From the NCBI GenBank assembly GCA_947095585.1, contig OX352761.1, forward strand, positions 96,181,333 through 96,245,332: a stretch of DNA of 64,000 bases, given 5' to 3'. The number at the start of each line of letters is the position of its first letter. The first letter of the stretch is position 1. The notes under the pieces were generated by a model, which saw only the letters and a program-made list of their open reading frames with translations, ran no database searches and was not told where the DNA came from. The translations under genes and the position numbers were made by a program. Below, in pieces: positions 35,290 to 44,999 of the stretch. This DNA is from Nephrocerus scutellatus (lineage: Eukaryota; Arthropoda; Insecta; Diptera; Pipunculidae).

Positions 35290-37215
35290 AAGTTCGTGAT
35301 GTAGTGGTTGCTTTACCTCCTAGTGGTGGTGGTAACACTGTGCTACCCACTCCGTGAATATGGGTCTGCTGTTAACGCCAACAGCACGCAGAGGCCTAAT
35401 TTCCTGGCACACACATGGTGATAGGATTTATCGGCCAGATTTCAGACAAGATTACGGCGCGTCACGATCATACAGTGTTACGCCGCAACGAATCCTGAGG
35501 ATGCAAAGGACAACTTCTACAATCAGCTAAACGCTGTATTCAACGCAACTCCGAACGGAGATACCGTCAACTTGAGTGCCAAGGTAGGCAACGACAATGA
35601 AGGACTCAGACATGTGATTGGGAAGCACGGCCTCTGTGAACGAAATAACAATGGTGAAAGATGGAAGAAGCATTTCTATACGGTCCTTAACCATGTATTC
35701 GCCAACGATGTGTACCCAAATCAAAAGGAGCTGCCGGAAATAACAATTTCCCAAATTCGCACCTCAACACCCAGTAAAGATAATATCGCTACCGCGATCA
35801 ACGCACTAAAGAACAACAAGTCGGTAGGACTAGATGGTATACCGGCAGTGCTTCTGCGTGCAGCTCATAGCTTTTATATCCTCTTGTAGAGAGAGCTTGG
35901 GAGGCAGGAAGCTTCCCCGCCGAGTGGAAGAAGGGAATGATTGTCAAGCTCTCTAAAAAAGGTAGTCTTATGGAGTGCGAAAATTGGAGAGGCATTTGCG
36001 TTGTTCCTGCAGTTGCAAAGGTAATAGCCAAAATAGTACTTGAGCGAATTAAGGAACATCTGGAAGATACACTCGATGCCGAACAAGCAGGTTTCCGCAC
36101 TGGATCCTCCTGTGTAGACCATATCAACTCCCTGCGGATCATTAATGAACAATGCGTTGGATTCCGGTCACCTCTGCACCTGCTGTTCAGCGATTTTGAG
36201 AAGGCGTTTGACAGTGTCAACAGACAGTTTATCTGGCTCGCCTTGGGCAGGAGAGGTATACCCGATAAACTAATAGCTATTATTAAAGCAACCAGTGATG
36301 GCTCTAAATGTCATGTATGCTGCATAGAGGAAAGCTGTAAGAGGAATTCGAGATCATAAGTGGGGTACGACAAGGTTGCATTCTATCGCCGATACTTTTT
36401 TTGTAGGTGATTAGTGATGTACTTCACGCAGCTTTATCTACTGGAAACGAAGGAATTCGTTGGACTCTTACATCACAACTCAAACGTCTGGACTACGCTG
36501 ACAACGTTTGTTTACTCTCACACAGGATTATAGAGCTGCACCAAATGACATAAATGTGGAAAGGGAGGCAAATGTTGCATGTTTGAAGATTAATACTGCC
36601 AAAACCAAAATCTTCAACCGCGGCACTAACTCAGTAACTCAAGTTAACATTGCTGTACAGCCAGGTAGAGAGAGAGTTTCCAATATCTTGGGAGTATTGT
36701 CTCGACCGAAGGCGGAACCGAACATGACATTGTCAACCGAGTCGGCAAAGCAAAATCAGTGTTTGGAATGATGTCCATGACATGGCTGTTGGGTGCAACA
36801 ATTGGAAGGTGACTACTACTATCACAAAGAGATTACAAACGTTCGTAAATAGGTGCCTACGGAACATCTTAAGGGTTTTCTGGCCTAACCGTATCTCTAA
36901 CGAACATCCTTACCAGAGAACGGGTCATGAACCAAGAGACACAACCATCCAACGACGAAAGTGGCAGTGAATTGGTCATACACTCAGAAAAGGTGACAGT
37001 TCCATAGCAAACTACGCAATGCAAATCTCACGTTGGTAGAAGAACGGGTCGTCCTAGAAATACATGGCGCAGAACAGTTGAGGAGAAGTCACGGCAATTG
37101 GGGAAAAGTTGGAGAGAGCTGAAGCTCATTGCCAGGAACCGCACGCCATGGCGCGTAGGCGTAGTAGAGGCCCTAGGACCCACAAGGGGATATAGGACAT
37201 AAGAAGAAGAAGAGT
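35290..37215 (+). pseudogene. RTE-like LINE relic, endonuclease fused to RT (family A)
   Basis: Plus strand. The endonuclease starts with GLLLTPTARRGLISWHTHGD (35367-35420), continues NPEDAKDNFYNQLNAVFN, NLSAKVGNDNEGLRHVIGKH and GLCERNNNGER at about 35656. There it passes without a stop into the RT N-terminus WKKHFYTVLNHVF, so the second half of the endonuclease and the linker are deleted. RT: NNKSVGLDGIPAVLLRA, NWRGICVVPAVAKVIAKIVL, EQAGFRTGSSCVDHINSLRI, LLFSDFEKAFDSVNRQFIWL (36180-36240), a frameshifted GVRQGCILSP, LDYADNV (YADD changed to YADN), INTAKTKI and C-terminal CLRNILRVFWPNRISNEHP. It ends ggacataagaagaagaag at 37198-37214. Confidence 0.9.
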
Positions 37216-37344
37216 CTATGTTGTTAATATTGTAATACGAAATTCATAATTCTTGTTTGTTATTGTTTTTGTAATACATAATTACCTTAACCTACAGGGT
37301 GACTACACAGAAATTCAGAGTGTGAAAGGAAACTAATTAAAAAA

Positions 37345-38052
37345 ACAACAAATAAAAAATAAAATTGTTCGTGTAAATTCTCGAATTAATACACAATGTG
37401 CAAAGTTTAAATAAAATCGGGTGACATTTTAAACAAAAATTTTGGGAGCCCCTTTATCCTGATCACTCCAAAATTTTTACATAAAGTGTTTCCATCGGAG
37501 ATACACATGTGTAAAATTTATAGAAAATCGGGCTACTTTTTAAAAATTTATATGGAAGTTCCTCGGCACTGGGGCCACTTCTAAATTTTTACAAAAAGCG
37601 TTGTCCATCGGAGATAAACATGCGTATAAAATTTGAAAAAAAAAATCGGGTACTTTTTTTATAAAATTTGTACGGCTGCCACCCGATCCCGGGGGCTGAT
37701 CCCTTCCAAATGTTTACAAAAATATGTTGTCAATTGTAGATACACATGTGTATAAAATTTGAAGAAAATCGTGCTAATTTTTTTAAAAAAAATTGTATTG
37801 ACCCCAGATTACAAAATCTGTTGTCCATCGGAGATACATAGGTGTATAAAATCTGAAGAAAATTGGGGTAATTTTTTTTAAAATTTATATGGACCCCAAA
37901 TTTGAATAGAAAGTGTTGTCCCCGGAAATACACATGTGTGCAAAGTTTTAATGAAATTGGATTTGGGAAGTGGCTTAAAAATTGATCGCAAGATTCCACA
38001 CACACACATAAAAACACACGGGCACGCGAAGTTAATATAGAGAATTTAAAAA
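37345..38052 (-). mobile_element. Helitron-derived repeat with internal tandem units (family H)
   Basis: Inverse orientation to 28130-28885. The left end is gttcgtgtaaattctcgaat and the right end is gggcacgcgaagttaatata followed by gagaatttaa. In between, units anchor at catcggagatacacatgtgt-like sites near 37491, 37607, 37733, 37827 and 37918, spaced about 90 to 125 bp, each followed by aaaatcgggc and an AT-rich run. Both family ends are present, so this may be a complete non-autonomous copy. No coding sequence. Confidence 0.8.
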
Positions 38053-38684
38053 AAATTGGACTTGATCGACACCGAAAATCAGGCGTAAACGAATCAGAAA
38101 TCCATCAGTTGAGCAATTTTTCATACCGTTGACTGATTCCATTCAATTTTACTAGAGACAAAAGCTCTTGGCAACTTTGCTTTGGGCAACTAAATAATTT
38201 TCTAATCAAAAATACAATTAGCATTTTTTCTTTGGTTTCCGTCTTCATATTTTAATTTTGCATTTTATTTTCCAAACTGGAATAAATTCTTTCGTCCACA
38301 TTTATTTTAAAATTGTAAAGCAATTAATCACCGTAACTCGAAGGCAAGTGATATAAACGCACTTAGGGTTAATGAGTAGAAATGAGATACAAAGGAACAA
38401 AATGAGAAAAAAAATCATAAAAGGGAATATAATTCAAAGAAAAAACTCGGTTTCGTTTTTACCACTCTGCCTATTCATACTTTGCCATTTTAAGAATCCT
38501 TTATTCGATTCGCATCACTCGATTTTTTTTTAATTTTTTCCAGAAAAGGGATTCTCATACCTATCCTATGAGAATCATTTTTCCTAAATAATATATTGCG
38601 ACTAATTGAGGAAGTAAAAATATTTTCCTTTTATTTGGTCTTAATTTCTATTTAGTCTTACAGCAGATAACTATCCTTAAATAT

Positions 38685-39209
38685 TGTTACGAAATTCAGG
38701 CTTTCGAGCTCGTAAAGGATTTTGCAATTAAAACACAACACAAGTTAATTAATTTACAAATAACAATTTTAATGAACAATAATAAAATTAACACAAGTTC
38801 ACAATTTATAATGGTGATTACTTTAAATGTACACAAAAACACTTATGATACTAGTACTTTACAATAATTCTCTTAGGTTATAGCTTTATTACTTTACAAG
38901 AACTTTTACAACTGCACTGGTTAAATTCCAAACAACTAATCATCTTACTTCGGCTTCTCGGCTTAACGCCTCTATTTATACTCAATCATAAACTTCCGGA
39001 AACTTCTAATATTGTAGACAGATATATCCAGAAAATTTTACCCTTATTCCCTTATTTACAACTAACGACACTTATATGTAATGAGTCATCTTCTAAAAAT
39101 AGACTTCATATTCAATCATGTTCTTTTACAAAAACCGGGCAAACCGCATAAACCGGTTTGACTTCTTGTTTGACCAGTACACAATGATTCAAACATGCAG
39201 GCGGTTACA
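38685..39209 (-). mobile_element. solo LTR
   Basis: On the minus strand it starts tgtaaccgcctgcatg and ends ctgaatttcgtaaca, giving TG..CA ends in a short inverted TGT-AA/TT-ACA context. It holds a TATA box (gagtataaatagagg) near 38980 followed about 130 bp later by aataaagc, the normal order of promoter and polyadenylation signal in an LTR. Length 525 bp. No primer binding site, polypurine tract or coding region flanks it, so it is a solo LTR. The flanks (atat and tttc) do not form a target duplication. It is Ty3/gypsy-like in appearance, not proven. Confidence 0.65.
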
Positions 39210-40324
39210 TTTCAAATTTCAAATAATCTAATACTGTTAGAGCCTAAAAGTATGCAACACAAAAGTGCTTATTTTTAGTATGCAGTATTTACATTTTCGA
39301 TTTATCTTAGGATTCTAATTCTATTATATACGCTAATAACTACTTTTCGTAACAATATGTAACTTAAGTTTATCGTAATATCCTTGATGGAATATGAAAT
39401 TATCAATATGGACGTTTTCAAAAAGCCCGCCAATTCATTCCCATTGGAATGTGCATACATTCTCATCATCAGCGGCGAGTGATTTATCATTTTTAATTCA
39501 GTTTGTTGTTCTTTTGTTTTCCATTAAAACATACATAGTATTTGGATTCGCCAACATTTCGTTCTCTGTTGGCAGGCAACTTTACCCAGTCTTGTCACGA
39601 TTATTTTTGCAATCATTACTTAAATAGCAAAAAATGGGACAATTTGAATAAGTAAATATGCTACCTGCTGGGTAACCACACACATCAATCCTATATAGAA
39701 CCTTCGCTATTTTTCGCTTTCTCTTAATTTTCTGACGAGTTGCGGCAGCAAACCAACCATGATGCCACGATGACAACAAAAATAACTACAATACATAATG
39801 CACTGACGACTGCGACTGACTAAAAGTTCGCCAGCACTTTTAATGTAATGACGACAATTGTAGTACAATGCGGCAACCAACTGGATTGCTCTGAAAATAG
39901 CTGCAAACTTTGCAATTTCAATTTGGCTGATGAACATTTTAAAAATGCATTCACCAATTTCGCAGATCGACTGTAATTGCTTGCGTTTTGCTATACATGA
40001 GTTGGGATTGTGTTACGTTGACCGTGATCATCTGAAGGTTGGTGTACAGATGATAACGATGCGTTCCATTCACGCTCCATCACCGCTGATAGCAAAGTTA
40101 ATATTAACAAAGTCGAATGATTGTTTTGCAATTAAGAACATTTATTCAGTGTGAGAGCATAAAATGGTTTTTTAATAACATTGCTGCACTCGACAAAATA
40201 ATTATTTGAAAGCAGCTTGATGTACTCTAGGCTTAAAAGTCATTAAAAGTAAATTACAAATGAAGAACAATTAGTGAGGAGTGTCTTAATTTCAACTGAA
40301 GCCAAGACAGAAACATATATATTA
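39210..40324. other. no gene recognised
   Basis: AT-rich. The frames at 39394-39627 and 39930-40154 have no recognisable domain. Confidence 0.55.
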
Positions 40325-40995
40325 CTAGCTGACCCGACAGACGTTGTCCTGTCCCACTTTCAATAAATTAGTTTGTGATCGTTTTGTGAACTTGTGAAAA
40401 GCTATTTGTTTTGCGATATCGCGTCACAGTATTAGTCACATCAGTATTAGCAGAAATACCCAACGTTTCCCGGCATCCCACTGACCTCCCGCACTCTGAC
40501 CACCCGCCCACTGACGCCACGCCCACTTACACCCGCGTTTCCCGGCTGCCCCATCCCACTGACCCCCGCCCACTGACCTCCCGCCCACTGGCGCCACGCC
40601 CACTTACACCCCACTAACTAACAAACCCAATCCGGAAAACTATAGAATCGACACTTATACAGGCAAAAATGTACACTTGTTCGAATATTCTTTATATGAA
40701 GATCATATACAGGGAAAACTACATTTTTCACCCCAGCGCCACCTATCGGGTCCAAATTTTGTCAACGACTTTCTTTTTATTTAAATATTATATGGTGTGA
40801 ATTTGAGCCAAATCATTCCATAAATAAGAATTTTCGGAAAAAACGATACCAGCGCAATCTGCCGGGCTGATTTGTGAATCTAAACCATCCAGGGCGTCAC
40901 TCAAATACATACAAAAAAATTCATTCAAATCGGTCCAGCCGTTTAGGAGGAGTTCTGAGACATACACACGTACAGTAGAATTATATATATAAAGA
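40325..40995 (+). mobile_element. unclassified dispersed element with a GC-rich minisatellite
   Basis: Starts actagctgacccgacagacg, then gttgtcctgtcccac and tttgtgatcgttttgtgaac; ends aatcggtccagccgtttagg, aggagttctgagacatac and a (ta)n run at 40982-40991. Sequences with this beginning and end are widespread in insect and other animal genomes. I do not assign a class. The start is repeated on the minus strand at 15590-15745. A GC-rich minisatellite lies at 40480-40615. No protein is encoded. Confidence 0.65.
40480..40615 (+). repeat. GC-rich minisatellite
   Basis: Repeats of cccgcccactgacctcc, gacgccacgcccacttacac and related variants at irregular spacing of about 20-50 bp. The 68-codon Pro/Thr/His-rich frame across it is a product of the repeat. 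The GC content stands out sharply from the AT-rich surroundings. Confidence 0.8.
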
Positions 40996-41044
40996 AGATA
41001 TTTCCTGCCAAAATTTAAAGAATACTCATATTAAAATTTTTTTA

Positions 41045-41600
41045 ATTTTTTTTTTATTGAAACGTAATACCTTTATCACATTTCATACCACTGCAACTAG
41101 TTTACGCTAACGAGCAGTTCCATTTTGTTCTAATCCACATATATTATATACAGAAATAACTTATTACTTCTATACAAAAATACAGAACATAAACATATGT
41201 ATATATATATATATATAAATGCTTCCAGCTTCCAGCAATTAGATCATGTGGTTTGATACGCTTCAGTCTTTGAGTAAGTCCGGTTGTATCGATGAATTTA
41301 CTGCTTCCTGATTTATGTGTGGCCTCAGCCTTCGATGATGGACTGTTGCATGCTTTTTAATGGTGCCTTCTACGGTCTACTTTTAGGTCACGATTTAGAT
41401 CTGAGTTCCTAATGTACCAAGGTGCGCTGACTATGCCTCTTAAGACTATATTTTGGTATCGTTGAATTAATTTGATGTTATTTTTAGCCGTACATCCCCA
41501 TAGCTGAATTCCGTATGTCCATACGGGTCTTAGCATTTGTTTATAAATTAACAATTTATTGTGAATAGACAGACATGATGTGTTACCAATGAGCCATTAT
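41045..41600 (-). pseudogene. Jockey-clade LINE 3' end (family E)
   Basis: Minus strand. LIYKQMLRPVWTYGIQLWGC, NIKLIQRYQNIVLRGIVSAP and WYIRNSDLNRDLKV (41555-41375) are the C-terminal block of Jockey-clade RT proteins, homologous to 30750-30484. It is followed by a degraded end and 3' UTR and closes in an A-rich tail (a T-run on the plus strand at 41039-41060). It is 5'-truncated at about 41600, the usual form of a dead-on-arrival copy. Confidence 0.8.
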
Positions 41601-41673
41601 AGTTTTCTAAATTTTTGAAGTTAAACTTTTTTACGGAGGGGGCAATAATTTTCACAGCGTTACACTGTTATTT

Positions 41674-41741
41674 CTCTGTTGTACACATTGCTCTGTTGTA
41701 CACATTGCTCTTTTGTACATATTGCTTTGTTGTTCACTTTT
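41674..41741 (+). repeat. 17-bp tandem repeat, 4 copies
   Basis: Units resembling ctctgttgtacacattg occur four times in direct succession, the last one degenerate. No function is apparent. Confidence 0.75.
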
Positions 41742-41981
41742 GTTAATTGTATGCCTCGTTTTCTATAGTTATATTTTATATGTATGTAACTACATACAAT
41801 GTATATAACTACAAATATAACTTTATATATAAAAACATATATAAGTACGGCCACAGCTACTATGGAAATTCTGGGATTTGTCCAATAGCGTCTGGAATTA
41901 TTGGAACCAAGACATTTCTCAAGGGATTCGTAGGAAACTCGGAATGTAGCACTAATATGCGACTATGCCAGGGCTAATATG

Positions 41982-44669
41982 GCGGTCAGGCATCAGCAGA
42001 ATAGGGGGAATACCACAGAATGCTCTAGAGTTGCAGGTGGCCGTAACCATCTCTGACTGGTGGAAGTGCGATCAAACCTCCACGTGGTGCCCGCCGGTAA
42101 TTTGCCTCCAATGCATGAAAAGCGAAATGATCGGGATAGTCCCATCAAAGTAAGTTTGGCGCGAGGCCAGTAATCTCGCCCGTAAACAAACCATATTACG
42201 GAACCCCAAATCAGCCTCGGATACACTGATGAACGACGACGACGACCACGGCAACGAAAACGGCTAAACTATTTAAGAATATTCATGGAATGTAAGCTCA
42301 CTGTATTGAGCTCGAGCTGCACAGCAGATAGCCTAATATAATGCTAACATAACAGAAATTCAGGAGATGCGGTGGACGGGGAATGGTGTCATACAAAAAT
42401 CAGAGTATGACATATATTACAGCTGTCGTGCAATACATCGTGTGCTCGGGGTGGGGTTTCTAGTCAGCAAAATAATGAAACCCACCGTCATCGGCTTTAA
42501 GCCAGTAAATGAACGGCTATGCAAACTTCGCGTGCGGGGCAGATTTAAAAACATAAGTCTCATAAACGTTCACGCACCTACAAATGATTCCCCAGATGAT
42601 GAAAAAGAAGAATTCTTTGAATCAGTCGAACGGGAGACATATAGATGGCAGCAACCAATTTTTTGGTCGTTGCGAGTACAAGGTTTGCGCGTAAAAATAT
42701 CCACCTGGGTATCTTCTGATGGAGCAACTCGCAACCAAATAGACCACGTGTTAAAAGACCGCCGCCATAACCCGAATCTGATGACGTTACGAACGTACTG
42801 AGGTGCCAACGTCGACTCGGACCACTATCTTGTTGGCATGGTGCTCGGAGCGCGGATTGCATCAACACGAAAGACTGATGAAAAAACAGTTCACCGGCGA
42901 AAGAACACAGATTGGGAGAAGAATCTCGTCCTTGAACTGGAACAGTACAGAGAGCAAGGACCGCACCAGGCGCGAAAGTTCTACCAAAGGATCCGCGGTA
43001 TGACGCAATATACACTGCATTGCACATACTGCAAGGACAAAGAGGGTAATCTGATCGCCGATCTTAAAGGCATCTTAGAGCGATGGAAAGAGAACTTTCG
43101 TGTGTTGATAAATGGCCAGCTAACTGAGGAATTGGAAGCTCCACCAATCACCGAAGATCATACTATGCTGCCTCCACTAAGCATAGACGAAGTTAGCAGA
43201 GCGATAAATCGGCTCAAAATAATAAGGCCCCAGGATTTGATGGGATCCCAGCTGAACTGATTAAAATAGGAGGCCCCACATGAAGTAATAGTGCAAGTAT
43301 GGGAAGAAGACGCTATGCCAGAAGACTGGCGAAGAGGCATCCTGTGCCCCATACATAAGAAGTGAGGTATCACAAAATGTAGCAATTATCGTGGTGTAAC
43401 ATTGTTGAGTACCGCGTATCAGATTTTCGTCTCTATCCTTTAAGACAGGATAGCCCCATATACTAAAGTCATCATTGGCTTCATCCTAGGCAAATAAACA
43501 GCTGATCAGATTTACACCCTAAGGCAGGTGATGGAAAAGTGTCTAGAGTTTCAAAACTCATAACACCATCTTTTTATAGACTTTAAAGCCGCCTATGATA
43601 GCATAGCCAGAGTAGAACTTTATAAAGCCATGAGAGAATTCGGCATCCCATATAAACTGTTACGATTATGTAGGTTGACCATGACCAATGTAATAAGCCA
43701 AGAAAAAATTTCCGGATCACTATCAAGCCCATTCAACATCAATAACGGGCTCCGACAAGGTAATGGACTGGCCTGCGTCCTCTTTAACCTGGCGTTGGTG
43801 ATCCGAGACTCTGACGTAACGGCGAGAGGAACAATCCTGTATAAGTCCATTCAGATACTGGCTTACGCAGACGATATTGACATCGTTGGTAGAAACCGAA
43901 AAGCTGTACAGGAAGCTTTCATACAGATAGAGCAGGCGGCATGAAATCTGGGGCTGCACATAAATGAGAGCAAAACAAAGTACATGGCCACGTCTGCGAG
44001 TAGAAGATCCAATATTGGTCTCTAAATTCAAATAGTGGAGCGCGAATTTGAAGTAGTACAATCCTTTCACTATCTCGTGTCAAGTGTAGCAGCCGCTAAC
44101 AACATGGAACCAGAAATACGCGCACGATTGCTTAAAGCAAACAAAGTCTACTATAGTCTGTCAAGACTCTTCAAATCCAGGAACTTAACCATAACATCCA
44201 AGCAGACAATGGTCATACCAGTACCAGTACCATACTTACATAAGGATCCGAGACTTGGGTGCTTAACAAAAAGCATTCTGACCTCTTAGCCGCGTTCGAG
44301 AGAGAAGTCTTACGGAGAATTGTTGGCCCCGTATGTGAGGAAGGACGATTCCGAAGACTCTATAATGATAAGATCTACGAGCGTTATCGGGATGTCGACA
44401 TTGTGAAGAAAATGAAGCTCGGTAGGCTCCGGTGGGCAGGACACCTGGCTCGCATGAGCGAAGAGGATCCTGCTCCTTTGCGGTGGGATTTATGGAACAC
44501 GAAAGCGAGGTGGGCCAAGCCTACGCTGGAAGGATGGCGTAGACCAGGACGCCCAGTGTTTAGGGATGCAAAACTGGATGACATCGGCTCGAAATCGGGA
44601 CCGGTGGAGAGACTTTTTGAGGGAGTCCAGGACCGAACCCCGGTTGTAGAGCCAAATATGATGATGATT
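41982..44669 (+). pseudogene. family B LINE with UTRs, endonuclease and RT
   Basis: Plus strand. The 5' UTR starts gcggtcaggcatcagcagaa. Endonuclease: MRWTGNGV, KSEYDIYYSC, LGVGFLVSKIMKPTVIGF, NISLINVHAPTNDSPDDEKE, then a deletion of about 140 bp that removes the GDMNAK box, and ATRNQIDHVLKDRRHNPNL. A deletion shortens the linker (RRKNTDWEKNLVLELEQYRE). RT: FRVLINGQLTEELEAPPITE, WRRGILCPIHKK, CLEFQNS with a stop, FIDFKAAYDSIARVELYKAM, GLRQGNGLACVLFNLAL and QILAYADDIDIVGRNRKAVQ with an intact YADD (43855-43915). C-terminus: RRIVGPVCEEGRFRRLYND and GRLRWAGHLARMSEEDP. Ends in (atg)n at 44657-44669. Several frameshifts; no target duplication seen. Confidence 0.9.
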
Positions 44670-44999
44670 AGTTTAGAAGCTTTGATTGGTTCAATTTTTA
44701 CAATTGAATTCAACATTTTTGCAATTTCATATATTTTGTTTATATCCTCTGTCGCCTCGAAATTTAAGAGAAACATATCGAGTGGTTTCTTATTGTTCCA
44801 TTTTAGCTAATTAACAGCACTTATAGCTTTTGAACCTTGTTGTTGTAAGTCTGTAATGATAAGCTCTGGTTCACACGAATGATGACGATTCATAAGCATG
44901 ACTTTAATTTGCATTGATTGTTGATCTAAGTATGAATGCCAGAAGATATTCGACTCCTTCTAAACTCTTGTGACAGCGCAGTATTTTTCGGCATTTATT

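Noticed and set aside
42578..43027. 149-codon antisense frame
   Set aside because: It lies opposite family B endonuclease and linker codons and has no motif of its own; it is a shadow of the LINE. The same applies to 44384-44776 and 42072-42254.
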